Position numbers and translations under genes: made by a program. Of a stretch of 64,000 nt of DNA, positions 10,399-18,896 are shown in pieces. Position 1 is the stretch's first letter. Each line of letters opens with the position of its first letter. This stretch comes from Rhodovibrio salinarum DSM 9154 (GTDB lineage: Bacteria; Pseudomonadota; Alphaproteobacteria; Kiloniellales; Rhodovibrionaceae), in the NCBI RefSeq assembly GCF_000515255.1, contig NZ_KI911559.1, positions 220,149 through 284,148 of the forward strand, in the 5' to 3' direction. Under the pieces are notes generated by a model. It searched no databases, was not told the DNA's origin, and worked only from the letters and a program-made list of their open reading frames with translations.

Positions 10399-10559
10399 GG
10401 GCGCAGCCTACGGCACACGCGCCCGCCGGGAAACGGACGCACGCGCATCAGCGGGCCGTCTCAGCGGGGCCGTCGGTGTGACGGTTTCCACATTTCCGCC
10501 GCATTGCCACCCAACTCCGGTCACACCAAGGCGCGAGCGTTAACCTTAACGGAGATTCC
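10399..10559. other. Upstream part of gene-free region before ccmA
   Basis: Holds the promoter region of the minus-strand transporter. A short palindrome GTTAACCTTAAC occurs near 10538-10549. No credible gene was seen here; an 82-codon frame at 10504-10752 has no binding site and crosses a terminator stem. Confidence 0.4.
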
Positions 10560-10741
10560 CCTCTCTGTGATGGAGGCGCCCAGCCGGCCTCCCAGGTGCC
10601 CCCACACCTTGCGAACGGCTGGCGGATCGGACGGCGGTTCTTCCCCCGGATCTGCCGTTCCTGGCGGACACCGCGTTTGCGAAGCGTGTGTGTTTCGGCC
10701 GCGGCACCCCTCCCCCAACGGTGCCGCGGCCGTTTTCGTTT
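10560..10741 (+). ncRNA. Candidate structured RNA ending in a strong terminator
   Basis: A run of stem-loops followed by a Rho-independent terminator, with no gene. Stem 1 pairs CCAGCCG (10580-10586) with CGGCTGG (10616-10622) and encloses AGGTG/CACCT (10594-10598 with 10605-10609). Stem 2 pairs 10629-10635 with 10654-10660 (one G-U). The terminator stem follows at 10696-10732. No promoter with good boxes was found and the sequence is not 4.5S, tmRNA or RNase P RNA as far as I can recognise. It could be a small RNA or a leader of an unseen transcript. Confidence 0.4.
10696..10741 (+). terminator. Rho-independent terminator upstream of ccmA
   Basis: Perfect 13-base stem CGGCCGCGGCACC (10696-10708) with GGTGCCGCGGCCG (10720-10732), 11-base loop, then GTTTTCGTTT. 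The T-rich tail is on the plus strand only. No plus-strand gene precedes it within 1.6 kb. Confidence 0.8.
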
Positions 10742-10888
10742 CCGCGGCATGATGCTGCACGGCATCTAATAGGTCCGTGTCGGCGTGCGCGTTGACGCCA
10801 AGCGGCGGACCGTGCTTTTTCGACGGCGCGTCGTGGCCGCGCGCGACGCACTCGCCCGTTTTCACGCAGCGCTTCCCGCAGACCTGCC

Positions 10889-11587
10889 TTGGCCCGTTCC
10901 CATCCCAGCCCAAGTGCCGCCCCCGTCCGATTCGCCGGACGCGACCTCGGCTGCGTGCGCGGCGACCGGGCGATCTTCGCCGGGCTCGACTTCGATCTGG
11001 TAGCTGGCGGCGCGCTGGTCCTCAGCGGCCCGAACGGCAGCGGCAAGTCGTCGCTGCTGCGCGTGCTCGCCTCCCTGCTGCCCCCCGCGGCTGGCCGGTT
11101 GAGCTGGGATGGCGCCGATGTCGCCGAGGACCCGGAAGCTCACCGCGCGCGCCTGCACTATCAGGGACACCACGAGGCCCTGAAACCGGAACTCACGGCG
11201 GTGGAAAATCTGAGCTTCTGGGCCGGTCTGGAAGGCAAACTGGCCGACGCGGCGCCCCATGCCTTGGAACGCTTCGGCCTGGGCGACCTGGCGGACCAAC
11301 CGGTGCGCCTGCTCTCCGCCGGGCAGCGCCGGCGCCTGTCGCTCAGCCGAATCCTGGCCTCCCCCGCGCCGCTGTGGCTGCTGGACGAACCGAGCGTCGG
11401 GCTGGACGCGCGCTCCGTGCGCACCCTGGAAGCGGAGATCGAGGCGCACCGTGCGGCGGGCGGAATGGTCGTCCTGGCGACCCACCAACCACTCGCCCTG
11501 AGCGCCGTGCAGGAACTCACCGTCGCCGACTTCCCGCCGGCCCCCGTCACCGCGGACGATGATCCCTGGGCGGGGGCACTGTGGTGA
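10889..11587 (+). CDS. ccmA: Cytochrome c maturation ABC ATPase CcmA
   Basis: 232-residue ATPase of the CcmABCD complex that releases holo-CcmE at the inner membrane. Walker A GPNGSGKS is at residues 47-54, Q-loop LHYQGH near 90, signature LLSAGQRRRLSLSR near 143 and Walker B WLLDEPSVGLD near 165, all as in CcmA. The frame opens with TTG at 10889; no ATG or GTG gives a complete domain, so the start is uncertain by a few residues. It leads the ccm operon. Confidence 0.9.
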   Translation: MARSHPSPSAAPVRFAGRDLGCVRGDRAIFAGLDFDLVAGGALVLSGPNGSGKSSLLRVLASLLPPAAGRLSWDGADVAEDPEAHRARLHYQGHHEALKPELTAVENLSFWAGLEGKLADAAPHALERFGLGDLADQPVRLLSAGQRRRLSLSRILASPAPLWLLDEPSVGLDARSVRTLEAEIEAHRAAGGMVVLATHQPLALSAVQELTVADFPPAPVTADDDPWAGALW

Positions 11588-11601
11588 GTGGGGAGGCCCG
11601 C

Positions 11602-12318
11602 ATGCACGAACACACGACCAGCTCCCCGGCGGCCGAGCCGGGACCCGGGCTGCTGCGCGGCTTCGTCCGTGTGGTCGCGCGCGATCTGCGCCTGGCGCTG
11701 CGCCAGCGCGGCGACGCCCTGCTGGCCGTGCTGTTTTTCGTCCTGACCGCAATGCTGTTCCCGTTCGGTATCGGGCAGGAGCCGAACCTCTTGCAGCGGA
11801 TCGCCCCCGGCGTGGTCTGGGTGACCGCGCTGCTCGCCGTGCTGCTGTCGCTGGAACGGCTGTTCCTGCGCGATTACGAGGACGGCTCGCTGGAACTGAT
11901 GGCGCTCTCGCCTCTGCCGCTGCCGGTGATCGTACTCGCCAAGGTCACGGCGCACTGGCTGACCACCGGCCTGCCGCTGCTGGCCGCCGCGCCGGTGATC
12001 GCGCTGATGTACGGCCTGCCAGCGGAAGGCTACGGCATCCTGTTGGCCGCGATGGCGCTTGGCACGCCGACGCTCAGCCTGATCGGCGCGGTCGGCGCGG
12101 CGTTGACGCTGGGCGCCCGGCGCGGCGGCGTGCTGATCCCGCTGCTAGTGCTGCCGCTCTATATCCCGGTGCTGATCTTCGGCGTTTCCGCCGTGGACGC
12201 CGAGATGGCGGGGATGACCGCACGTCCGCAACTCCTCTTGATGGGCGCGGGCCTGCTCGCGGCGATCGCGCTGGCGCCCTGGGCCGCAGCCGGCGCGGTG
12301 CGCCAAGCGGTCGAATAG
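11602..12318 (+). CDS. ccmB: Heme exporter subunit CcmB
   Basis: Integral membrane partner of CcmA, 238 residues with six predicted helices. The family stretch FLRDYEDGSLELMALSPLPL is present, including the conserved acidic run after the second helix. ATG 11602 is preferred over GTG 11581 because GGGGAGG sits five bases before it. The start lies just behind the ccmA stop. Confidence 0.92.
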   Translation: MHEHTTSSPAAEPGPGLLRGFVRVVARDLRLALRQRGDALLAVLFFVLTAMLFPFGIGQEPNLLQRIAPGVVWVTALLAVLLSLERLFLRDYEDGSLELMALSPLPLPVIVLAKVTAHWLTTGLPLLAAAPVIALMYGLPAEGYGILLAAMALGTPTLSLIGAVGAALTLGARRGGVLIPLLVLPLYIPVLIFGVSAVDAEMAGMTARPQLLLMGAGLLAAIALAPWAAAGAVRQAVE

Positions 12319-12448
12319 GTCGGCACGAACGCCCGCCCGTCCACCGGTCGAGCGGTGCGCCCTTTTGTCCTAGACGCGTTTCAGCTATTGAGAAGAAAGG
12401 TCCGACCGGCCATCTCATGACACGATACGACGTAAAGGTGGATTGACG

Positions 12449-13255
12449 GTGAGTACCCAGGCGGCCGCCCAGCGGAAGACGCGCAGTCTGCACCGCTTCG
12501 CCAACCCGGGCCGTTTCCTGCGGCTGGCCGACATGGTTCTGCCGTGGCTATGGATCGCCTGCGCGGTGGCCCTGGCGGTCGGGCTGTTCGGCGCGTTCAC
12601 GGCGCCCGTCGACTACCAGCAGGGTGCGAGCGTACGGATCATGTACGTGCACGTACCCACCGCTTGGCTTTCGATGTTCATCTACTCCACGATCGCGATC
12701 GCAAGCGCGGTTGCCCTGGTCTGGCGGCATCCGCTCGCGGATCTGGCGGCGCGCGCGGCTTCGCCGGTGGGGGCAGCATTTACCGCATTGTGCCTGGTCA
12801 CGGGCTCCCTCTGGGGCAAGCCGATGTGGGGCACCTGGTGGGTCTGGGACGCGCGCCTGACCAGCGTGCTGGTGCTGTTCTTCCTCTACCTCGGCCACAT
12901 GGCGATCGCCAACGCGTTCGACGATGTCGGGCGCGGCCGTCGGGCGGCGGCGATCCTGGCACTGGTCGGCTTCGTCAACGTGCCGATCATCAAGTTCTCG
13001 GTCGACTGGTGGAACACCCTGCATCAGAGCGCCAGCGTCAGCCGGATCGGCATGCCGGCCATCGCGCCCTCGATGCTCTGGCCGCTGATGGTCATGGCGC
13101 TCGGCTTCACGCTGTTCTTCGCCGCGCTGCTGCTGGTGCGGATGAAGAGCGAGCTGTACGAGCAGCGCCTGCGCAACCTGCGCGCCGCCAGCCTGCAGCG
13201 TAAGGGCACCCCGGGCGCGACCGGCACCGCCCACCCGGCGCCGGCGGAGGGCTAG
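12449..13255 (+). CDS. ccmC: Heme-handling protein CcmC
   Basis: Places heme on CcmE at the periplasmic face. About 268 residues with six membrane helices, the tryptophan-rich heme-binding motif WGTWWVWDARLTS near residue 127 and the flanking histidines in YVHVPTAW (near 66) and in WWNTLHQ. GTG 12449 is chosen because AGGTGG precedes it at normal distance; TTG 12443 is too close. The 130-base gap after ccmB contains no gene. Confidence 0.94.
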   Translation: MSTQAAAQRKTRSLHRFANPGRFLRLADMVLPWLWIACAVALAVGLFGAFTAPVDYQQGASVRIMYVHVPTAWLSMFIYSTIAIASAVALVWRHPLADLAARAASPVGAAFTALCLVTGSLWGKPMWGTWWVWDARLTSVLVLFFLYLGHMAIANAFDDVGRGRRAAAILALVGFVNVPIIKFSVDWWNTLHQSASVSRIGMPAIAPSMLWPLMVMALGFTLFFAALLLVRMKSELYEQRLRNLRAASLQRKGTPGATGTAHPAPAEG

Positions 13256-13258
13256 GCG

Positions 13259-13465
13259 ATGGATCTGCAGCTGGCCGGCGACTATGCAGCCTATATCTGG
13301 CCGGCCTATGGCCTGACGGTTCTGGTGATGCTCGCCTTGCTCGCGTTCAGCATCACCCGGCTGAAGCGCGTGAAGCGTGAATTGGGCGCGCTGGAGCAGG
13401 CCCAGGGTGGCCGGCGCCGCCGGCGGGGCGACGCTGCATCGGATGCCGAGGATGAGGAGACGTAA
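13259..13465 (+). CDS. ccmD: CcmD, small membrane subunit of the heme exporter
   Basis: 68 residues with one membrane helix (about residues 17-34) followed by a basic stretch (RLKRVKREL) and a charged tail, which is the CcmD pattern. It lies between ccmC (3-base gap) and ccmE (6-base gap). Confidence 0.88.
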   Translation: MDLQLAGDYAAYIWPAYGLTVLVMLALLAFSITRLKRVKRELGALEQAQGGRRRRRGDAASDAEDEET

Positions 13466-13471
13466 GACATC

Positions 13472-13963
13472 ATGACGTCGCGCAAGAAAAAGCGGCTGTC
13501 CCTACTTGCCTGCGGCATGCTGGCGCTGGCCGGCGCCGCGGCGCTGACGCTCTCGGCGTTCGAGGACAACATCGTGTTCTTCTACGGCCCCAGCGAGGTG
13601 GCGCAGAAGGACATTCCGCTCGACCGCCGCTTCCGGCTGGGCGGGCTGGTTCAGTCGGGCTCCGTGCAGAAGGTCGCGGACGGCGCCACCACGACCTTCA
13701 AGGTGACCGACGGCAAGAACGCCGTGCCGGTGCGCTACCGCGGCCTCCTGCCCGACCTGTTCCGCGAGGGGCAGGGCGTGGTCACCCACGGCACGCTGAA
13801 CCAGCAGGGGGTGTTCGTCGCCGACGAGGTGCTGGCCAAGCACGACGAGAACTACATGCCCCCCGAGGTCGCGCAGGCCCTGAAGGACTCCGGCCAGTGG
13901 GAGGGCGACGGCCCGATGCCCGAGGCCGCCAAATCCGGCATGGACACCAGCTACAACAACTAA
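13472..13963 (+). CDS. ccmE: Heme chaperone CcmE
   Basis: 163-residue membrane-anchored periplasmic chaperone that binds heme covalently. One N-terminal anchor (residues 9-29), an OB-fold domain, and the heme-binding His124 with Tyr128 in AKHDENYMPPE. The tail after residue 133 is flexible, as usual. Confidence 0.95.
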   Translation: MTSRKKKRLSLLACGMLALAGAAALTLSAFEDNIVFFYGPSEVAQKDIPLDRRFRLGGLVQSGSVQKVADGATTTFKVTDGKNAVPVRYRGLLPDLFREGQGVVTHGTLNQQGVFVADEVLAKHDENYMPPEVAQALKDSGQWEGDGPMPEAAKSGMDTSYNN

Positions 13964-14569
13964 ATGACCAGCGACCCGGATACGCAAACCGCCCATGGTG
14001 GCGGAGAAACAGGCAGCCCGAAGGGCAAGCGCCTGCTGTTCCTGCTGCCCATGCTGATCTTCCTGGTGGTGGCAGGCTACTTCGCCTGGGGCCTGTTGTC
14101 CGACCGCGACCCGAGCGAGGTGCCTTCCGCGCTGATCGACAAGCCCGTGCCCCAATTCGACCTATCGCCGGTCGAGGGGCTGGACACGCCAGGTCTCAAG
14201 ACCGCGGACCTGACCGATGCCAACGGGCCGGTGCTGCTCAACGTCTGGGCCAGTTGGTGCGTGCCCTGCCGGGCCGAGCACCCCGTCCTGATGCGCCTGG
14301 CCGAGCGGGACGACGTCACCCTCTACGGCGTCAACTACAAGGACGAGCCGGCGGATGCCCGGCAGTTCATCAACAATCTCGGCAACCCTTTCACGCGCAT
14401 CGGCGCCGACCGATCCGGACGCACAGGCATCGAACTGGGCGTCTACGGTGTGCCGGAAACCTACGTGATCGGCCCGTCTGGCAAGATCCGCTACAAGCAC
14501 ACTGGCCCGATCGACGCCAAGGCGCTCAACGAGAATATTCTACCGCTCTTGCAGCGCCTGAGCGGGTAG
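13964..14569 (+). CDS. ccmG: Thiol:disulfide interchange protein CcmG/DsbE
   Basis: Membrane-anchored periplasmic thioredoxin-like reductase that keeps apocytochrome c cysteines reduced. 201 residues, one N-terminal helix (about 23-45), active site WASWCVPC (Cys99, Cys102) and the cis-proline loop GVPETYVI. It directly abuts ccmE. In many relatives ccmF stands between ccmE and ccmG; here it does not. Confidence 0.93.
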   Translation: MTSDPDTQTAHGGGETGSPKGKRLLFLLPMLIFLVVAGYFAWGLLSDRDPSEVPSALIDKPVPQFDLSPVEGLDTPGLKTADLTDANGPVLLNVWASWCVPCRAEHPVLMRLAERDDVTLYGVNYKDEPADARQFINNLGNPFTRIGADRSGRTGIELGVYGVPETYVIGPSGKIRYKHTGPIDAKALNENILPLLQRLSG

Positions 14570-14723
14570 AACGACGAACCTACCCTTGCCCGTTTCACGC
14601 GCGGATTATCGCAGTGGAGCCTCCCCTTTTGCGGGAGAGGAATGGGCGTAACAGCGCGGTTGTGCCGCACATTTATCGACCCGCGTTTAACGCATGCCAC
14701 CCGTTTTCGCTTTGCATGGCTGG

Positions 14724-14747
14724 GTGTTGGGGACTAGCCTCCAACAC
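14724..14747. promoter_or_regulatory. Inverted repeat upstream of the amino acid ABC operon
   Basis: GTGTTGG (14724-14730), 10 bases, CCAACAC (14741-14747): perfect 7-base arms, with CTAG in the centre. It is 77 bases before the ATPase start. No T-run follows, so an operator is more likely than a terminator. The regulator is unknown. Confidence 0.45.
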
Positions 14748-14800
14748 GGATCAGGCGGGTATTTTAGGAAAGCCAAAGTTTGCAGAAGGCAGGGCGCACC

Positions 14801-15640
14801 GTGGCGCAGCAGCAGGCAGCCAATCCGGCAGACACGGGCGCGATGGCAGGGATGACGGTCGACGCCCCCACGGAGGCTGGCAGCGCGCTCGACATCCAAG
14901 ACATTTACAAACGCTTCGGCTCGCTGGAGGTGCTCAAGGGCGTCTCCCTGACCGCGCGCAAGGGCGATGTGACCGCGCTGATCGGCTCCTCGGGCTCGGG
15001 CAAGAGCACCTTGCTGCGGTGCATCAACCTGCTCGAGGTCCCGGATTGGGGCCGGATCGTCGTCGGCCGCGAAGAGGTCAAGCTGACGACGGACAAGAAA
15101 GGCCATACGGTTCCGGCCGACTGGGCCCAGGTGAACCGCATTCGCACCCGTCTTGGCATGGTGTTCCAGAACTTCAACCTCTGGACCCACATGACCGTTC
15201 TGGAGAACCTGATCGAAGCGCCGGTCCACGTTCAGAAGCGCGATAAGGCCGAGGTAAGCGAACGCGCACACGCGCTGCTCGCCAAGGTGGGCATCCCGGA
15301 AAAAGCCAACCACTTCCCCGCCCACCTGTCCGGCGGCCAGCAGCAGCGCGCCGCGATCGCCCGCGCGCTCGCCATGGAACCGTCGGTAATGCTGTTCGAC
15401 GAACCGACCAGCGCGCTCGACCCCGAACTGGTCGGGGAGGTGCTGCGCGTGATCCGTCAGCTCGCCGACGAGGGGCGGACGATGGTGATCGTCACCCACG
15501 AAATGAGCTTCGCACGAGAGGTCGCTTCCGAGGTGATCTTTCTGCACGAAGGGCGGGTCGAGGAACGGGGCCCGCCGAGCCAGGTGTTCGACGCGCCGCA
15601 GTCCGAGCGTTGTCGGCAGTTCCTGCAGTCGACCAGCTGA
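14801..15640 (+). CDS. Polar amino acid ABC transporter, ATP-binding protein
   Basis: ATPase of the HisP/ArtP/OccP group, about 279 residues. Walker A GSSGSGKS at 62-69, Q-loop MVFQNFNLW, signature LSGGQQQR near 176, Walker B VMLFDEPTSALD near 195 and the switch VTHEMSFAREV. The insertion between Walker A and the Q-loop (KGHTVPADW) is typical of histidine/lysine/octopine importers. GTG 14801 is used; TTG 14780 and ATG 14843 are alternatives. It is the first gene of a four-gene importer. Confidence 0.92.
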   Translation: MAQQQAANPADTGAMAGMTVDAPTEAGSALDIQDIYKRFGSLEVLKGVSLTARKGDVTALIGSSGSGKSTLLRCINLLEVPDWGRIVVGREEVKLTTDKKGHTVPADWAQVNRIRTRLGMVFQNFNLWTHMTVLENLIEAPVHVQKRDKAEVSERAHALLAKVGIPEKANHFPAHLSGGQQQRAAIARALAMEPSVMLFDEPTSALDPELVGEVLRVIRQLADEGRTMVIVTHEMSFAREVASEVIFLHEGRVEERGPPSQVFDAPQSERCRQFLQSTS

Positions 15641-15702
15641 CGCGACCACCGTTCCGCAAACCGACAGACACCCAACAAAAGCAAAGCCAGGGAGACTCAC
15701 CC

Positions 15703-16494
15703 ATGCGCACCAAGCTGACGGCGCTCGCGGCCGCTTGCGCCATGGCTTTCACCGCCGGCACCGCCAGTGCCGCGATCGAAGGCTGCCCGGATCAGATCAC
15801 GATCGGGACCGAGGGCGCCTACCCCCCGTTCAACTACATCGACGAGAACGGCGAGCTGCAGGGCTTCGACATCGACATCTCCAAAGCCCTCTGCGAGGAG
15901 ATCGGCGCGGAGTGCACCTTCAAGACGCAGGATTGGGCCGGCATTATCCCGGGCCTGCTGGCGAAAAAGTACGACGCCATCATCGCCTCCATGTCGATCA
16001 CCGAAGAGCGCGAGAAGAAGGTCGACTTCACCGAAAAGTACTATCAGTCGCCCGTGCGTTTCGCCGGTCCGAAGGACATGGACGTCGAGATCTCCGCGGA
16101 CGCTCTGGACGGCATGGTGGTCGGCGTGCAGCGCGCCACCGTCTCCGAGAACTTCCTGCGCGGTGAGTATGGCGACGTCGTCGACGTGCGCAGCTACGAC
16201 ACCCAGGAGGAAGCCACGCTCGACCTGACCAGCGGGCGAGTCGACCTGGTGGTCGCCGACGCGATCAAGCTGTCCGAGGGCTTCCTGTCGTCCGAGGCGG
16301 GCAGCGACTACGCCTTCAAGGGTCCATCGTTCACGCTGGAAAAGTACTTCGGCAAGGGCATCGGCATCGCCGTGCGCCCGGGCGAAGACACGCTGCGCCA
16401 GTGCTTCAACACGGCGATCGACAACATCCGCGAGAATGGCACCTACGACGAGATCAGCCAGGAAAACTTCGGCATGAATATCTACGGCGACTAA
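15703..16494 (+). CDS. Amino acid ABC transporter, periplasmic binding protein
   Basis: 263 residues; signal peptide MRTKLTALAAACAMAFTAG cleaved about residue 23 (ASA). The mature protein is a cluster-F type binding protein with the entry motif GAYPPFNYIDENGELQGFDI and SMSITEEREKKVDF, resembling lysine/arginine/ornithine/histidine binders. ATG 15703 has GGGAG upstream. The exact ligand is inferred only to the level of polar or basic amino acids. Confidence 0.92.
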   Translation: MRTKLTALAAACAMAFTAGTASAAIEGCPDQITIGTEGAYPPFNYIDENGELQGFDIDISKALCEEIGAECTFKTQDWAGIIPGLLAKKYDAIIASMSITEEREKKVDFTEKYYQSPVRFAGPKDMDVEISADALDGMVVGVQRATVSENFLRGEYGDVVDVRSYDTQEEATLDLTSGRVDLVVADAIKLSEGFLSSEAGSDYAFKGPSFTLEKYFGKGIGIAVRPGEDTLRQCFNTAIDNIRENGTYDEISQENFGMNIYGD

Positions 16495-16511
16495 GGTCGT
16501 CCATGTTGGCC

Positions 16512-16550
16512 GGGCCGGCGGGGCAACATTCCGCCGGCCCGTTTTATTTT
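16512..16550 (+). terminator. Intra-operon terminator-like hairpin after the binding-protein gene
   Basis: Perfect 10-base stem GGGCCGGCGG (16512-16521) with CCGCCGGCCC (16531-16540), 9-base loop, then GTTTTATTTT. It lies 17 bases after the binding-protein stop and 40 bases before the permease. Such hairpins stabilise the upstream message and pass only part of the transcription, so the binding protein is made in excess. Confidence 0.85.
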
Positions 16551-16590
16551 CCGAAACCTCGCACCCCACCGAAACGAAAACCGCCGCCCC

Positions 16591-17280
16591 GTGTTCGATC
16601 TGCAAGGCTACGGACCGCTGCTGCTGCAAGGCTTCAAGCTGACCGTGCTGGTCGGCGTGGCCGCTATGGCGCTTGCCATCCTGCTGGGGATCGGGGGCGC
16701 GTGGGCGAAAGTCACACCGCTGCGGACGGTCAACTGGCTGGCCGGGCTCTATACCACGGTCGTGCGCGGGGTGCCGGAGCTGGTCCTGATCCTGTTGGTT
16801 TATTACGGCGTTCCGACCCTGATTCAGGATGCCGCCAACGGGCTCGGCTATGACGTGCGGGTTAACCTCGACCCCTTCATCTCGGGCGTGCTGACGATCG
16901 GCTTCATCTATGGCGCGTTTGCCACCGAGGTGTTCCGCGGCGCCTACCTCGCCGTCCCGGCCGGGCAGATGGAGGCGGCACGCGCCTGCGGCATGACACA
17001 GGTGATGGCCGCCCGGCGAATCCTGCTGCCGCAGATGTGGCGCTACGCCATCCCCGGCCTCGGCAACGTCTGGATGGTGTTGATCAAGGCGACCGCACTG
17101 ATCTCGGTGATCGAGCTGCAGGAACTGATGCGCGCTTCGCAAATTGCGGCGCAGGCCACCCGCTTGCCGTTCACCTTCTACGCCGGCGCCGCGGCGCTCT
17201 ACCTGCTGCTCACGATCGTCTCCATGGTGCTGCAGCAGCGCCTGGAGACCTGGGCCAACCGCGGCGTCCAGCGGGCTTAA
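16591..17280 (+). CDS. Amino acid ABC transporter permease (HisQ/ArtQ type)
   Basis: 229-residue inner-membrane permease with about five helices. The coupling EAA loop reads AYLAVPAGQMEAARACGMTQ (about residues 115-134), as in HisMQ permeases. GTG start at 16591. The next permease follows after 12 bases. Confidence 0.9.
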   Translation: MFDLQGYGPLLLQGFKLTVLVGVAAMALAILLGIGGAWAKVTPLRTVNWLAGLYTTVVRGVPELVLILLVYYGVPTLIQDAANGLGYDVRVNLDPFISGVLTIGFIYGAFATEVFRGAYLAVPAGQMEAARACGMTQVMAARRILLPQMWRYAIPGLGNVWMVLIKATALISVIELQELMRASQIAAQATRLPFTFYAGAAALYLLLTIVSMVLQQRLETWANRGVQRA

Positions 17281-17292
17281 GGGGGCAGCGCG

Positions 17293-18009
17293 ATGGATTG
17301 GCAGATCATCATCGACAGCCTGCCGGAGCTGATGGACGGCATGTGGCTGACCATCCAGATCACGGCGCTGTCGGTCATAATCGGGCTGGCGATCGCGGTG
17401 CCGCTCTCAATTCTGCGCCTGCACCCGAACCCGGCGATCTGGACGCCGGTCTATGCCTTCATCTTCTTCTTCCGCGGCACGCCGCTACTGGTTCAGCTGT
17501 TCCTGATCTACTACGGCAGCGGCCAGTTCTCCGGTGAACTCCGGTCGGTCGGCTTGTGGACCTTCTTTCGGGAAGCCTATTTCTGCGGTGTGCTGACACT
17601 GACGCTCAACACCGCCGCCTACACCGCCGAAATCCTGCGCGGTGCGATCCAGGGCGTTCCAAAGGGCGAGGTCGAAGCCGCGCGTGCCTGCGGCATGAGC
17701 GGACCGCTGCTCTACCGCCGGATCATCATGCCCAAGGCTTTCCGTCTTGCCTGGCCGGCCTACACCAACGAGGTGATCTTCCTGTTGCAGGCGACCTCGC
17801 TGGTTTCGGTGATCACGCTGATGGATATCACCGGAGTAGCCAGCAAGATCGCCGCCAGCTCCTTCGCATTCTACGAGCTGTACCTGACCGCGGCCGCACT
17901 CTACCTCGCGTTGGTGTATGGTCTGCTCGCGGTGTTCAAGCGCATCGAGTACCGCCTGTCCGGTCATCTGCGCGCCGCCAGGGACAGCCAGGGTCCGGCG
18001 TTGCGCTAG
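17293..18009 (+). CDS. Amino acid ABC transporter permease (HisM/ArtM type)
   Basis: 238 residues with about five helices and the EAA loop GVPKGEVEAARACGMSG. The entry FFRGTPLLVQLFLIYYG is conserved in the family. It pairs with the preceding permease to form the heterodimeric channel. Confidence 0.9.
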   Translation: MDWQIIIDSLPELMDGMWLTIQITALSVIIGLAIAVPLSILRLHPNPAIWTPVYAFIFFFRGTPLLVQLFLIYYGSGQFSGELRSVGLWTFFREAYFCGVLTLTLNTAAYTAEILRGAIQGVPKGEVEAARACGMSGPLLYRRIIMPKAFRLAWPAYTNEVIFLLQATSLVSVITLMDITGVASKIAASSFAFYELYLTAAALYLALVYGLLAVFKRIEYRLSGHLRAARDSQGPALR

Positions 18010-18030
18010 GCCAGGCCGCAGCACCCCGCC

Positions 18031-18807
18031 ATGCCGGACACCCTGGTCATCCAGAGCCACGCGCCCAACCCGCCGGCGTGGCTGCGCGCGTGCCTGGGCA
18101 GCGTGGCGACCTGGGCCGCGACGGCTGGGTTCGCGCACCGGGTCGACGGCGATGACTTTCTGGCGCGCATCCCAGCAGAACTGCGCGCCCGTGCACACGG
18201 GCGCACCCAGGTGGTCGCGGACCTTGCCCGGCTGGACTGGATCGCCGAGTTGCTGGCCGCGGGCTGGCAGCGCGTGATCTGGCTGGACGCCGATGTGATC
18301 GTGTTCGCCCCGGACCGGCTGACGGCGGCGCTCACACTGCCGGACTCCGGCTACCTGTTCGGGCGGGAAGTCTGGATCCAGCCGGACGCGCGCGGACACC
18401 CGCGCGCGCGGCGTAACCTGCACAACGCCCTGCTCGCGTTTCAGCCTGACAATCCGGTGCTCGATTTCTACCGTCACGCAGCCCGGCGGGTACTGGCTCG
18501 ACACGACGGTCCGCCGGTGCCGCAGCTGATCGGGCCAAAGCTGCTAACCGCCCTGGACAACATGATCCAACTGGACGGGACCTGGGCGGTCGGCATGGCG
18601 AGCCCCCTGGTCGTGCGCGACCTAGCCGCCGGCGGCGGACCGGCGTTGGCGTGCCTGCACGCCGCCACGCCGACACCTCCGGCAGCGATGAACCTGTGCG
18701 CCTCCTACGCCGGGCACACAGCCGACGACGTTACGCTGGCCCCGAACGTTTTGGAGGCAGCAATCGCTTTCCTACACCGAACGGGTGACCATTCCGTGGC
18801 AAAATAA
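18031..18807 (+). CDS. Glycosyltransferase-like protein with DxD motif
   Basis: 258 residues, soluble. It shows WLDADVIVF (Asp86-x-Asp88), the metal/nucleotide-sugar motif of GT-A enzymes, preceded by the helix that usually carries the conserved Asp-Arg (ARLDWIAELLAAGWQRVIWL). The second half contains NNM-type spacing (LLTALDNMIQLDG) as seen in GT8/GT32-like proteins. Donor and acceptor are unknown. It follows the permease by 21 bases, so it may share the transcript, although no functional link is evident. Confidence 0.65.
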   Translation: MPDTLVIQSHAPNPPAWLRACLGSVATWAATAGFAHRVDGDDFLARIPAELRARAHGRTQVVADLARLDWIAELLAAGWQRVIWLDADVIVFAPDRLTAALTLPDSGYLFGREVWIQPDARGHPRARRNLHNALLAFQPDNPVLDFYRHAARRVLARHDGPPVPQLIGPKLLTALDNMIQLDGTWAVGMASPLVVRDLAAGGGPALACLHAATPTPPAAMNLCASYAGHTADDVTLAPNVLEAAIAFLHRTGDHSVAK

Positions 18808-18896
18808 GCCGAAATCGAGCCAGGAGCGCCGGTTGCCACAAGCTGTTCACGATCTCGCCTCTATTAGACCGAACTCATTCGTTTATACTTGAACTC

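Noticed and set aside
10504-10752. 82-codon plus-strand frame upstream of ccmA
   Set aside because: No ribosome binding site and it crosses the 13-base terminator stem, so it is more likely non-coding.
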